Positions 1 through 7,306 of a stretch of 36,820 bases of DNA are shown piece by piece. The translations under genes were made by a program, and so were the position numbers. The DNA comes from Candidatus Omnitrophota bacterium. GTDB taxonomy: Bacteria; Omnitrophota; Gorgyraeia; JABMRN01; RBG-13-46-9. The number at the start of each line of letters is the position of its first letter. The first letter of the stretch is position 1. Under the pieces are notes generated by a model that saw only the letters and a list, made by a program, of their open reading frames with translations, had not been told where the DNA came from and made no database searches. The stretch spans positions 1 through 36,820 of the forward strand of contig JADHYN010000003.1 in NCBI GenBank assembly GCA_016782425.1, given 5' to 3'.

Positions 1-1086
1 ATAGGCAGCTTGATATTTGTCTTTGACTGTTTCAACGCGACCCTCTATGGTCATATGGTACCTTTCATCGACCCGCTTTTTTATTTCGTCTGCTATCTCA
101 TCAACTGTTTTGCCTGTTTTGCCCACAATAACATCAAATACCATTTTTTCTATTCTTTTTCCAAAAGCGTTAAAAAGATAAAGGACATTGTCTGTCGGGC
201 TGAAATACCCAAGGACCGCCCAGAAAGGTACTCCATCGGTTATTGCATACTCTGCAAAGTCAACGAAATCATCAAAAACAACTACAAAGTTTTGTCTTTT
301 CGGTTTTCTCCCGTTAAAAAGCTTGAAAAATTTGAGATATATATTCGTGTATACGTTTTTTATCGCTCGTTTGTATGAACTTACCGTGCGAGAATAAGAA
401 TCTGTTATAATCGTAAAGTTGCCCTCTGTGTAAAATTCCATTTTTGGGAACTGCCTTTTAAGCTGTGTTTCTAATTCTTGGCTTTCACGCGTATAAACAG
501 GCGCAAACAAAAGACATTCGATGTCGGAACGATTGACGTCTAACTCGAGACTCCCCCCTCCCTCTAGATATAAAAGCGTTACAGAATCCTTTTTTACGTC
601 AACAATCTTAGCGTCCAAAATAATGCCGTTTGTCCTTTTTACCACCACGTCGTTTTTATACGGCCATTCCACGGCTTTTTGTGTTTTGCGTTCTATGCGT
701 TTTACCCGGGCGGCATCTATTGCGATCTTTTCGCCTTTCCATTCGACAATATATTTATCCCTACTTTTCTTTAGTAATTTTCCTGCAATCATCCCTCCGT
801 GTTTTAGGTGTATCACTATTTGTTGTACAGGTTTCTCTGGCGAATACCAGGGGTTTTTTGTTATTTCGCCGAGTATACTTCTACGCATTTTTTTATATTT
901 CTGCATGAAATTATTATAAATATCACTGATATTGAATTGGATTTTTTCTATTTTTTCGCTAATAATAGCTACTTTGGTATTTAAGGCAAGGTTGGTTCGA
1001 AGTTGAGCTTTAAATACAATGTATCCGGTCGTGATGAGTGAAGCAAGCAATAATGCTGTGCTTGTGAAGATCGTTATTTTTTTCAT
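1..1086 (-). CDS. DUF1570/peptidase-MA-like membrane-anchored protein, C-terminus beyond window
   Basis: The reading frame starts at ATG 1086-1084 and stays open for 362 codons to base 1, so the C-terminus lies outside the window. Residues 4-26 form a membrane anchor or uncleaved signal. A helical stretch (about 30-70) is followed by two copies of a small beta-rich module at about 88-132 and 146-192, each reading roughly hydrophobic-K/R-x-x-G then a short strand and a final I/V-x-x-I. Residues 265-350 (FDDFVDFAEYA, then VLYLFNAFG) resemble the DUF1570 region that precedes a zinc-peptidase HExxH motif in related proteins; that motif would be off-window, so protease activity is not shown. Its ATG overlaps the stop of the preceding secreted-protein gene (ATGA), so the two are probably co-translated. 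No function is established. Confidence 0.8.
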   Translation of the reverse strand, partial: MKKITIFTSTALLLASLITTGYIVFKAQLRTNLALNTKVAIISEKIEKIQFNISDIYNNFMQKYKKMRRSILGEITKNPWYSPEKPVQQIVIHLKHGGMIAGKLLKKSRDKYIVEWKGEKIAIDAARVKRIERKTQKAVEWPYKNDVVVKRTNGIILDAKIVDVKKDSVTLLYLEGGGSLELDVNRSDIECLLFAPVYTRESQELETQLKRQFPKMEFYTEGNFTIITDSYSRTVSSYKRAIKNVYTNIYLKFFKLFNGRKPKRQNFVVVFDDFVDFAEYAITDGVPFWAVLGYFSPTDNVLYLFNAFGKRIEKMVFDVIVGKTGKTVDEIADEIKKRVDERYHMTIEGRVETVKDKYQAAY

Positions 1087-1673
1087 CGACCCATTTCAGA
1101 CCTTTTAAAAAGCTCTCTTATGAAGACTTTTGCTATTCTTTCATTGATTCTGTCGTAACTTTCTTTTTCTGCCATGGTTTTGTCGGTTATCGTGGCTTTA
1201 AGACTATCTTCCCACAAGAGCATTCCGCTTTTGGTGTCATTTACCGTCATAACGACCTGCATGCGGGCATAATTCTCTTTTGTAAGCGCGTCATAGGCTA
1301 TACTGGGAACCCCGACTATCATGTCAACCGGATCGTCCTCGGTCCACAGGTATTCGGTTATGAGGGTATTAACCGCGATATCTGCTTCGGAAGGGTTTTC
1401 TACGATTTTAAATTTCGTCCTATTTCCCCTTCCCGAGAATTCGAACTTCCTAGGGGGCCTGGAAGCAAGCACGTTCTCAAGCGCGTCTTTCAAGTCTTTC
1501 AAGTCTATTTTATTGTTTCCTGAGGAGTTCTTTATGTCCGCGACATATGTTTTTATCACACTATCACTGTCAATTAAAAAAGCCATAGGATCTTTTCTTT
1601 CGGCATACACGTAAGTGGAACATAATAGCGATATAGCGAATAAAAAAACCAAAAATAGATTTAGTACCCTCAT
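1083..1673 (-). CDS. Secreted protein of unknown function, 196 aa
   Basis: A signal peptide covers about residues 1-24, ending at a VYA/E type cleavage site. There is a cysteine at 18 but no proper lipobox. The mature part has a D-x-x-SVIKTYVADIKN start, an ADIAV strand near the middle and a 'GMLLWEDSLKATIT' strand near the end. This layout is reminiscent of small CsgG/GNA1162-like or DUF4136-like envelope proteins, but I cannot assign a family. The start is supported by AAAGGAGG upstream of ATG 1673. It is the first gene of a two-gene unit with the DUF1570-like protein (4-nt overlap), so a shared envelope role is a reasonable inference. Confidence 0.8.
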   Translation of the reverse strand: MRVLNLFLVFLFAISLLCSTYVYAERKDPMAFLIDSDSVIKTYVADIKNSSGNNKIDLKDLKDALENVLASRPPRKFEFSGRGNRTKFKIVENPSEADIAVNTLITEYLWTEDDPVDMIVGVPSIAYDALTKENYARMQVVMTVNDTKSGMLLWEDSLKATITDKTMAEKESYDRINERIAKVFIRELFKRSEMGR

Positions 1674-1744
1674 AATTTTGCCTCCTTTTGATAGTTAGAG
1701 ATTTTGGGTCACTATATAATTATATTCTTTCAGCCGAAAAAAGT

Positions 1745-1805
1745 GTATAAAAAAACCTACGCGGTTAGCATCTCGAATAAACTCCTCTTCTAACCACATA
1801 GGTTT
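1745..1805 (-). terminator. Intrinsic terminator after the 1828-2106 gene
   Basis: The arms 1790-1805 and 1753-1768 form a 16-bp stem. Read on the minus strand it is fully paired with two G-U wobbles, and it is followed by seven T. The wobbles pair only in the minus-strand transcript, which fixes the orientation. Confidence 0.85.
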
Positions 1806-1827
1806 ATAACGGTTTGGGCTGATAAGG

Positions 1828-2106
1828 TTATTCTGATTGTCCTCTTCTTCTTTTGAGTTCTTCTTCGTCCTCGCGTAATGACTTTTGTTTTGCTATGGGA
1901 GAGGTTTCTTCAATGTAGTCGCTCGATCTCTGGAACATGGCTGAGAAAGGCTTCTTTTCACCCTTGAATTTTCCGAATTCCGAAAGACCATCGCTCAACT
2001 CCTGGAATATCGATTTTTCCGGAGTTCCTTTAGTACCTTGATCAGCAAATACGGTTATCGTGCCAGAAATGAGTAATATAAGTATTAGAACTATTAATTT
2101 CCTCAT
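1828..2106 (-). CDS. Small secreted protein of unknown function, 92 aa
   Basis: The start is placed at ATG 2106 because AAGGGGGTG sits 6 nt upstream; a GTG at 2115 would lie inside that ribosome site. Residues 1-22 are a clear signal peptide (MRKL, hydrophobic core, VFA). The mature part is short, charged and probably mostly helical, with a C-terminal run of E, K and R (EDEEELKRRR). No lipobox and no recognised domain. It has its own promoter (2153-2181) and its own terminator (1745-1805), so it is a single-gene transcript. Confidence 0.75.
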   Translation of the reverse strand: MRKLIVLILILLISGTITVFADQGTKGTPEKSIFQELSDGLSEFGKFKGEKKPFSAMFQRSSDYIEETSPIAKQKSLREDEEELKRRRGQSE

Positions 2107-2152
2107 GCCGTTCACCCCCTTAAGTTATTTAGATAGACTTTATTACAATGGA

Positions 2153-2181
2153 AGTATACCTAAAAAAAATCAGTTTTGCAA
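2153..2181 (-). promoter_or_regulatory. Sigma-70-type promoter for the 1828-2106 gene
   Basis: TTGCAA (2181-2176), 17-nt spacer, TATACT (2158-2153), about 40 nt before the start codon. It begins right after the end of the Mth938-like gene. Confidence 0.8.
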
Positions 2182-2183
2182 AT

Positions 2184-2528
2184 TTAACACGTCAGATGGA
2201 ACGCACCGACCGCTTTTTTACCCTTTTCAACATATTGGTTAAAGACTTTATATGCCTCGGGGGTATTTCTATCGATCAATTCTATATTATTCGATTTCAG
2301 AAGTTTTCTGGTGGATTCCGGTATGGCCATGACGCCGTATGCGCCCTTGCCGATTATTAAAACATCGGGCTTGTAGTCGATGATTTCCTTTATGTCTTCC
2401 TCCATAAGAGAGTGGCCTTCTTTGCGCCACCAGTTGGGTTTGATTGTATCAGGAAAAACAATCAGGTCCTGATTGTGTACCTTACCATCAACAGTCATCG
2501 AACCGAATGCGTAGTTATCTACCTTCAT
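2184..2528 (-). CDS. Mth938-like domain protein (DUF498)
   Basis: Full-length (114 aa) member of the Mth938/AAMDC fold family. The family landmarks are all visible: FGSMTVDGK near the N-terminus, WWRKEGHS in the middle, PDVLIIGKGAYGVM, a T-PEA--VFN segment and a terminal HLTC. The family is widespread in bacteria, archaea and animals, and its biochemical role is not settled. No ribosome site precedes ATG 2528. Instead a 16-bp hairpin ends 11 nt before the ATG (2539-2580), which may matter for its expression. The next gene downstream has its own promoter. Confidence 0.9.
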   Translation of the reverse strand: MKVDNYAFGSMTVDGKVHNQDLIVFPDTIKPNWWRKEGHSLMEEDIKEIIDYKPDVLIIGKGAYGVMAIPESTRKLLKSNNIELIDRNTPEAYKVFNQYVEKGKKAVGAFHLTC

Positions 2529-2538
2529 TTTAGGTACT

Positions 2539-2580
2539 TACGCGGTTGCCATACTAGCAAATTTGTATGACAACCGCGTA
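2539..2580. repeat. Inverted repeat in the leader of the Mth938-like gene
   Basis: Arms 2539-2554 and 2565-2580 match at 15 of 16 positions around a 10-nt loop. The single mismatch becomes a G-U pair in the minus-strand RNA, i.e. in the leader of the gene starting at 2528. No T-run follows on the minus strand, so it is not a simple terminator there. The core TACGCGGTT is shared with the terminator at 1753-1805. Confidence 0.75.
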
Positions 2581-2608
2581 GTCTTAGGTCTTTTATTTCG
2601 TTTTTGAT

Positions 2609-2778
2609 TAGTGAGAGGTCGCTGAAAAACTCCTAAAATTCTACAGCGACCTCTGATTACACAGATTTTAAAAAAGATTACATAGATTTCCTTGACGATA
2701 AATTTAATCTGTGTAATCTATTTTAATCTTTTAATCAGAGATTGCTGTTTTATTAAGACTTTTTCAGCAATCTCAGTG
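2609..2778. mobile_element. MITE/REPIN-like palindromic element
   Basis: Two hairpins face each other. The left one pairs 2614-2624 with 2644-2654 (11 bp, perfect); the right one pairs 2738-2747 with 2765-2774 (10 bp, perfect). Read towards each other they are copies of one motif: GAG-RTYGCTGAAAAA, a short A-rich stretch, then CAGCRAYCTCTGATTA. Between them lies a perfect 13-bp inverted repeat (GATTACACAGATT at 2655-2667, complement at 2706-2718). Two hairpins in inverted orientation is the layout of REPINs or small MITEs. The right end overlaps the stop codon of the lipoprotein gene at 2773. No transposase is present. Confidence 0.6.
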
Positions 2779-3057
2779 AGTTCGCTTGACGATTTCTGCC
2801 TTCGCTTTAGCCAGTTGTTTTTCTAAATTCTGAACCTTCGCCTGTGTGTTTTTCAGATTGTTTTTCAAATCTCTAATTTCCATGTCACGGGTAGATATTG
2901 TCTTTTTGAGGTTCGCCTTTTCCGCATTTAGAGAATCGCATTTCTTCTCCAACGCGGCCTTTTGGTCAAGCAACTTATCGTATTCAGTCTTAGAGGCGCA
3001 ACCCGATACGGAAATCAAAAAAGCGGCTAGTAAAAATAGAATTAGTGCCTTTTTCAT
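2773..3057 (-). CDS. Small coiled-coil lipoprotein, 94 aa
   Basis: The start at ATG 3057 is supported by AAGGGGGTG upstream and by the promoter at 3080-3108, which lies inside any longer reading. Residues 1-20 are a lipoprotein signal ending in V-S-G-C with the lipidated cysteine at 20. The rest is a continuous heptad-like coiled coil (LLDQKAALEKK, then LKNNLKNTQAKVQNLEKQL). This is the general architecture of Lpp-like or Slp-type envelope spacers, but no specific family is recognised. The palindromic element at 2609-2778 begins right at its stop codon. Confidence 0.85.
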   Translation of the reverse strand: MKKALILFLLAAFLISVSGCASKTEYDKLLDQKAALEKKCDSLNAEKANLKKTISTRDMEIRDLKNNLKNTQAKVQNLEKQLAKAKAEIVKRTH

Positions 3058-3079
3058 GCAACACCCCCTTTTCATAAAA

Positions 3080-3108
3080 AGTATACCTACAAAGTCAGGA
3101 TTTGGCAA
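3080..3108 (-). promoter_or_regulatory. Sigma-70-type promoter for the coiled-coil lipoprotein
   Basis: TTGCCA (3108-3103), 17-nt spacer, TATACT (3085-3080). Divergent from the pilin promoter 35 nt away. Confidence 0.8.
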
Positions 3109-3141
3109 ATTAATTTTCAAGGTATTTTCCCCTGTTTTTAT

Positions 3142-3171
3142 TTGTATTTCCGGCAAGAAATATGCTATATT
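3142..3171 (+). promoter_or_regulatory. Promoter of the pseudopilin gene
   Basis: TTGTAT (3142-3147), 18-nt spacer, TATATT (3166-3171), 26 nt before ATG 3198. Confidence 0.6.
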
Positions 3172-3197
3172 ATGGCGTTAAGGCATAATATTACTAT

Positions 3198-3533
3198 ATG
3201 CAAAAAAGAAAAATAGATATCAAAGGCTTTACGCTCGTTGAAATACTAATCGCTATAGGTATTCTGGCAATGTTATCCGCGATAATCCTCCCGAACTACT
3301 TTCGGGCAAAACAAGAAGCCATTGAAAAAACGTGCCTGGCTAATGTAAAACAGTTAGAAAGCGGCCTCGAACTGGCTGCCATGATAGATAATGCCAATGT
3401 CGCAAATCTAACCGAAAGCGAAATAGAAGCACTTATAGTGCCTAGTTATGTTAAGAGGATGCCCGACTGTCTTTCCGGCGATTATTACAGTGATGCAAAC
3501 TCCGAAGTCCATTGCAGCAGTCATGGTCCATAG
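3198..3533 (+). CDS. Type IV pilin-like / pseudopilin protein
   Basis: The prepilin signature K-G-F-T-L-V-E is at residues 9-15, with cleavage after G10 and the conserved Glu at position 5 of the mature protein, followed by a hydrophobic helix (about 16-31). The mature part continues as the usual N-terminal helix (AKQEAIEKTCLANVKQLESGL). At 111 aa it is short for a major pilin and fits a minor pilin or GspG/GspH-type pseudopilin. Two cysteines (C90, C105 approx.) near the C-terminus could form a disulfide loop. No pilus assembly genes are adjacent. A GspA/GspB pair lies 30 kb away in this window. It converges on the DUF4870 gene with 8 nt between the stops. Confidence 0.85.
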   Translation: MQKRKIDIKGFTLVEILIAIGILAMLSAIILPNYFRAKQEAIEKTCLANVKQLESGLELAAMIDNANVANLTESEIEALIVPSYVKRMPDCLSGDYYSDANSEVHCSSHGP

Positions 3534-3541
3534 TGATACTA

Positions 3542-3880
3542 TTAAGAGTTCTGTTCTGCGATATCACCGGCTACAGGCAACTTAAAACGCTCCCCCTGAT
3601 ACGCCTTCACCATCAAGACTATCCAGAGCACAAGTTCAAAAATCCACAAAAGGGGTATAAAGACCCATCCCACTATGGGTATAAAAGGAAGGATCATCCC
3701 CAGGATGAACAAAAAGCCGAATGTGATGATTGACTGCATCGCATGAAAACGAACGAATTTATTCTCTTTCTCAATCAGAAAGAATATGATCCCAGTGATG
3801 AACCATAAGAGATAACACAAAAGTCCTGCAATGTTTGGCTCTATTCCGATGGACGTTTTCCCCAGATCTTTCTTTTCCAT
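3542..3880 (-). CDS. DUF4870/Tic20-like small membrane protein
   Basis: 112 aa with three to four hydrophobic segments. It has the family pattern 'GIEPNIAGLLCYL..FITGIIFFLIEK..KFVRFHAMQS', including the FVRFHA-QS motif typical of the DUF4870/Tic20-like family. The function in bacteria is unknown; location is the inner membrane. AGGAGG precedes ATG 3880. It is the last gene of the operon that starts with yjbQ at 6123. Confidence 0.85.
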   Translation of the reverse strand: MEKKDLGKTSIGIEPNIAGLLCYLLWFITGIIFFLIEKENKFVRFHAMQSIITFGFLFILGMILPFIPIVGWVFIPLLWIFELVLWIVLMVKAYQGERFKLPVAGDIAEQNS

Positions 3881-3892
3881 ATACGCCTCCTT

Positions 3893-4561
3893 TTATTTTT
3901 GTAACACATCACAATAACAGAAACGATTATCCCTTAAAACAGTTTCTCCTAATGAGTATGGTATTTTCTCCCGGAAAATGGGACCGTCGTATACGAATGA
4001 ATGAAATTCCCCATTCTCGCCACAAGGGTCAACATTGGAAGGGAGCCCCGATAGAAACTGTTTATCTAGATTTCTGCCAGCAAAACTTTTGTCGAGAACA
4101 TTCGTATCAACAGAGGTAATGACAGCCTTGAAGCCCAGGTTAACGAATTCACGCGCAAGCTCTCTTGTGTTCTTTTTCCATATGGGAAAAATTCCTTTCA
4201 TCCCCACCTTTGCCAAATTTCCCTCCCTGTATTTTCTCACGTCTTCTAAGAATATGTCGCCGAAAACTACGCTTGATACACCAACTTTTAGGAATTTTTT
4301 TAAAACCACTCGCATTGCATGTTCATATTCTTCGTTAGAAGAGTTTTTTGAAATTGGGACTTTTTCGATAGGAATATCTAGGTGCTCTGCCTGTTTTTCT
4401 ACCAAGGCTTGCCGTATGCCGTGCATACTGATCCTCTTGTAATCTTCCGTTACTGTCGTAATAAGAGAGGCTATTTCGCAATCCCCCCTTTTTTTAAACT
4501 CATAAAACGCAATTGCGCTGTCCTTCCCCCCACTCCACGAAAATAGTACTTTTTGTCCCAT
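3893..4561 (-). CDS. PP-loop ATPase, Diphthami_syn_2 / DPH6-like family
   Basis: The N-terminal PP-loop SGGKDS (residues 10-15) binds the ATP phosphates. The remaining family landmarks are a 'SMHGIRQALVEKQAEHL' segment, VVFGDIFLEDVRKYRE, and a C-terminal DPCGENGEFHSFVYDGP motif. The length, 222 aa, is normal. Eukaryotic and archaeal relatives amidate diphthine on EF2. Bacteria lack diphthamide, so the true substrate here is open; an ATP-dependent amide or adenylate reaction is all that can be inferred. It lies between the retropepsin-like protease and DUF4870 genes in a co-directional run. Confidence 0.9.
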   Translation of the reverse strand: MGQKVLFSWSGGKDSAIAFYEFKKRGDCEIASLITTVTEDYKRISMHGIRQALVEKQAEHLDIPIEKVPISKNSSNEEYEHAMRVVLKKFLKVGVSSVVFGDIFLEDVRKYREGNLAKVGMKGIFPIWKKNTRELAREFVNLGFKAVITSVDTNVLDKSFAGRNLDKQFLSGLPSNVDPCGENGEFHSFVYDGPIFREKIPYSLGETVLRDNRFCYCDVLQK

Positions 4562-4577
4562 CGTTATTTTATAAAGG

Positions 4578-5318
4578 TCAATTTCTCTCCAAAATCAGAC
4601 AGTTTTCCTTTGTATCCAGTCTGACGTGGAAATAGCGCAGAAACGACATGCCCAAGAGCCCGTCTATGCCCTGGCCTGGTGATTTTTCCGATATGGCGCC
4701 CTTGACATTTTCAATTTCCAAGCCGTCTACTTCCACGGAATCTAACGTAATCGGGAAAGCCTTGGCTTTGCTGCCGTCAGCCAATAGAACTGTGATTTCC
4801 CGCATGCGTGCCGTCTCCTCAAAACCCAGTTTTCCCGCAGTCTCTTTTGAGACGACCACCAGCGACGCGCCCGTATCCACCATTAAAGATGCCGCAACCT
4901 CGCCGTTTAACCTTGCATCGACAACGCCGAATCTGTTTTTGGAGAACTCGATTTTTGCTATTCCTCGCGCTTTTCGCGCTGCAATAATCTCTTTTTTGTT
5001 TCGTTCCTTATAGTGTTCTTCGGGCCTTTCTTGCCTGGACTTTTCTTTTTCCTTGCCGGTCCCGTAGAAACGCGCCTCTTTTTTCTTTTGCCTATCCCGC
5101 TCCTCCAGCGTAGATTTCCTGATGTTTTTAATCCTTTCTTTTACAATAGAATATATAAACTTACCGTTTTGCCTGCTTATGACGACCGCTTCCTCGGTTT
5201 CCTTTATTATATCGGCAGTGATTATTTCCCCGTTTTTTAATTCAATCGTGCCAGCCACCGCACCCGGCCCGTGAAAGGTAAAAAATATCAATGAAAGGAC
5301 AAGAATATTTTTGATCAT
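4578..5318 (-). CDS. Secreted retropepsin-like (clan AA) aspartic protease with N-terminal beta module
   Basis: 246 aa. Signal peptide at 1-22. Residues 23-67 form a small beta-rich module (I-E-L-K-N-G-x-I pattern ending IKNIRK) that resembles the modules in the DUF1570-like protein at 1-1086. A charged K/E/R linker (70-117) follows. The C-terminal half is a single-domain retropepsin-like protease: DTGAS at 148-152 is the catalytic motif and 'GIDGLLGMSFL' near 217-227 is the second family signature (TIGR02281/gag-asp type). Such enzymes work as dimers, here outside the cytoplasm. It is within the yjbQ-to-DUF4870 operon, directly after the coiled-coil secreted protein. Confidence 0.9.
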   Translation of the reverse strand: MIKNILVLSLIFFTFHGPGAVAGTIELKNGEIITADIIKETEEAVVISRQNGKFIYSIVKERIKNIRKSTLEERDRQKKKEARFYGTGKEKEKSRQERPEEHYKERNKKEIIAARKARGIAKIEFSKNRFGVVDARLNGEVAASLMVDTGASLVVVSKETAGKLGFEETARMREITVLLADGSKAKAFPITLDSVEVDGLEIENVKGAISEKSPGQGIDGLLGMSFLRYFHVRLDTKENCLILERN

Positions 5319-5332
5319 AAAAGACGAGGTAT

Positions 5333-5689
5333 TTATTCGTTCGCTCTTTCTACGATTAGTTCACCTTGCTTGATTTCGTCTAGAGAATTCTTTAGATTTT
5401 TAACTTCGTTTTTAAGCATCCTTTGCTCGGCTTCTATTTCAATGAGTCGGTTTTCTACTTCCAGGAATTTCTGAGCGGCGTACTGATCAGTGTTTTCAAG
5501 AAGTATCACCCCGCCACGCTTGTCCATTTTTGCCCCTTTCGGCATAAGTATGTTAACATCTCCGACTTTCCGTATTTCCATTCCCGGCGGGATCTTGACC
5601 CCAGGCTCTCTCTTTGCTTCTTGGGTAAATGCTAATGTAGCGGAAAAGAAAAAAGCAAGAATTAAAATAAAAACTTTGACAGATTTCAT
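5333..5689 (-). CDS. Secreted coiled-coil protein of unknown function, 118 aa
   Basis: Signal peptide at about 1-22 (FSATLAFTQ). A short beta-prone part follows (IPPGMEIRKVGDVNILMPKGA). The C-terminal half, about 68-112, is a strongly charged coiled coil (FLEVENRLIEIEAEQRMLKNEVKNL). No family is recognised. It sits between yjbQ and the aspartic protease with gaps of about 14 nt on each side, so it is surely co-transcribed. An envelope partner or substrate of the protease is possible but not shown. Confidence 0.8.
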   Translation of the reverse strand: MKSVKVFILILAFFFSATLAFTQEAKREPGVKIPPGMEIRKVGDVNILMPKGAKMDKRGGVILLENTDQYAAQKFLEVENRLIEIEAEQRMLKNEVKNLKNSLDEIKQGELIVERANE

Positions 5690-5703
5690 GCTGTTCTCAT
5701 TTT

Positions 5704-6123
5704 TTATTCGCCTATAATCTTGACAAGCACCCTCTTTTTGCGGCGGCCGTCAAATTCGCCGTAAAATATCTGTTCCCAGGGTCCGAAATCCAGCTTGCCC
5801 TTGGTGACTGCTACAACGACTTCCCGCCCCATTATTGTCCTTTTTAAATGTGCGTCAGCGTTGTCTTCACCTGTCAGATTGTGGTTATACTCCGACGTAG
5901 GTGCGTGCGGGGCAAGCCCTTCAAGCCACCTGTCAAAATCCTTGTGCAGCCCGCTTTCATCGTCATTTACGAAAACGCTTGCCGTTATGTGCATCGCATT
6001 AACAAGGCAGAACCCTTCCTTTACCCCGCTTTTTCTCAAAGATTCTTCTATCTTGGGAGTTATGTTGATGAAGTCTCTTCTCGTTTTCGTGTTAAACCAC
6101 AGATACTCGCTATGCGATTTCAT
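5704..6123 (-). CDS. YjbQ/UPF0047 family protein, copy 1
   Basis: 139 aa from ATG 6123, preceded by AGGGG and by a clean promoter. The reading frame is open further upstream, but that part overlaps the divergent gene and promoter and lacks family similarity. Family landmarks are [18 protein letters not shown] near the middle, a D-x-D-W-LE-L-P-H segment, [29 protein letters not shown] and a terminal R-KKRVLVKI. YjbQ proteins are small trimeric proteins; some replace thiamin phosphate synthase in E. coli tests, but the physiological role is uncertain. A second, distinct paralogue lies at 35489-35887. Confidence 0.9.
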   Translation of the reverse strand: MKSHSEYLWFNTKTRRDFINITPKIEESLRKSGVKEGFCLVNAMHITASVFVNDDESGLHKDFDRWLEGLAPHAPTSEYNHNLTGEDNADAHLKRTIMGREVVVAVTKGKLDFGPWEQIFYGEFDGRRKKRVLVKIIGE

Positions 6124-6141
6124 GAAACTTACCCCTAGATT

Positions 6142-6170
6142 ATTGTAAAACCACAGAAGAGAGTTGTCAA
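6142..6170 (-). promoter_or_regulatory. Sigma-70-type promoter of the yjbQ operon
   Basis: TTGACA (6170-6165), 17-nt spacer, TACAAT (6147-6142), about 19 nt before ATG 6123. Confidence 0.8.
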
Positions 6171-6200
6171 CATAAATGGTAGATAATATGGCAAAAAACC

Positions 6201-6229
6201 TTGCCAATCGGCATTTTGCAGGGTATATT
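6201..6229 (+). promoter_or_regulatory. Promoter of the 6236 gene, predicted leaderless start
   Basis: TTGCCA (6201-6206), 17-nt spacer, TATATT (6224-6229). The ATG at 6236 lies 7 nt after the -10 box, where transcription would begin. Confidence 0.6.
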
Positions 6230-6235
6230 TGTATT

Positions 6236-6553
6236 ATGATGAAAAAATCAAGGATATGTATAATCTCTGGCGTTGCTATTCTGTTCCTTGTTTTTGCTTC
6301 CGGTTTGTGGGCTTTGGATGAAGCAAAACCCGAGGTTGCAAAACCCCAAAAAACAGTGCTTAGAATGCTGTGGTTTCCATTTCGGATAGTTGAATTGATG
6401 CAATCCGGCATCCAGAGCCGAAGGGCCGAGACACGCCAAGATCTACCCGAAGACGAAGCGGAAGTGAAACAGCGAGTCAGGGATATGCAGGGCGAGTTTG
6501 ACAGGTTGCGCCAAAAATCATGGGGAAAAGGGACTACCAGCCGTTCGAAATAG
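6236..6553 (+). CDS. Small secreted or membrane-anchored protein, unknown function
   Basis: The start is placed at ATG 6236 (a second ATG follows immediately), giving about 105 aa. Residues 2-25 are a signal peptide ([10 protein letters not shown], hydrophobic core, GLWA-LDEA). The mature part contains [17 protein letters not shown] and a charged helical C-terminus. It is reminiscent in length and style of small TIGR04073-like exported proteins, but I cannot assign it. There is no Shine-Dalgarno sequence at a useful distance, and the promoter placement suggests a leaderless mRNA. It converges on the TSUP gene (3 nt between stops). Confidence 0.65.
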   Translation: MMKKSRICIISGVAILFLVFASGLWALDEAKPEVAKPQKTVLRMLWFPFRIVELMQSGIQSRRAETRQDLPEDEAEVKQRVRDMQGEFDRLRQKSWGKGTTSRSK

Positions 6554-6556
6554 ATC

Positions 6557-7306
6557 TTATTGCTTTTCCAGAAAGATCTGGACCGAACATAGGATCATAG
6601 TACATCCAAAAACCATCCCGAGAACGGCCGAAGGCAAGCTATTTGTTACAATTGCCCCGATAACCGCGCCGATTAATGCAAGAGGGGCCAAAAATCTCAA
6701 CGCCTCGGTATTTATATTATCAAATTTCTTATGGAACACCGCCCCCGCAAGCGTCGTGGGAAAAATGACCAATAACGACGTCGGGATAGCTTCGTGAATC
6801 GACAAACCGAAGAACAAAAAGAGCATAGGAACCATTATTATACCCCCGCCTATCCCGAATAAGGCAGACAGAGAGCCGGCGACCAGTCCGAGCATTATCA
6901 AAAGAGGATATGCGGCGTTTTTTAAAACCGATCCGGTTGAAATGTTTATTATACCCGCCAACTTTAATCCTACAAGAAGAAGCAAGAGCGCAAATAATTT
7001 TTTTAGTTTTATACTACTTAACACATTTGCCAATTTTACGCCAATTTTTGCGCCGACGATCGAACCCACAACAATTAATAGTGCAATAAGCACTTTGATG
7101 TTACTGCTTTCTACGATATAGTGTGTTGTTATCCCGACAAAGGCAGTCGGAACCGTTGTCGCCAAAGAAGTACCGATCGCCTTTTTTATTTCGTAGCCGA
7201 AGAAAAGCACTAATGAGGAAACTAAAACAACGCCCCCGCCTATACCCAAGGAAGCGCTTGCAAAACCCGCAACAAAACCCAAAATCGATAAATTAAAGCC
7301 TTTCAT
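6557..7306 (-). CDS. TauE/SafE (TSUP) family permease
   Basis: 249 aa with about eight hydrophobic segments. It has the duplicated TSUP signature: '[15 protein letters not shown]' in the N-terminal half and '[23 protein letters not shown]' in the C-terminal half. The family moves sulfite, sulfoacetate and other small sulfur or carboxylate anions across the inner membrane; the substrate cannot be told from sequence. Its ATG overlaps the stop of the small membrane-protein gene upstream (ATGA), suggesting a three-gene membrane operon (7913 to 6557). Confidence 0.9.
   Translation of the reverse strand: MKGFNLSILGFVAGFASASLGIGGGVVLVSSLVLFFGYEIKKAIGTSLATTVPTAFVGITTHYIVESSNIKVLIALLIVVGSIVGAKIGVKLANVLSSIKLKKLFALLLLLVGLKLAGIINISTGSVLKNAAYPLLIMLGLVAGSLSALFGIGGGIIMVPMLFLFFGLSIHEAIPTSLLVIFPTTLAGAVFHKKFDNINTEALRFLAPLALIGAVIGAIVTNSLPSAVLGMVFGCTMILCSVQIFLEKQ

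Noticed and set aside
10-919. Several plus-strand open frames at the left edge
   Set aside because: They are shadows of the DUF1570-like gene, whose minus-strand frame is open over the whole stretch and has clear domain structure.
6124-6411. N-terminal extension of YjbQ copy 1 to 6411
   Set aside because: It would run through the yjbQ promoter and the divergent gene, and YjbQ proteins begin close to ATG 6123.
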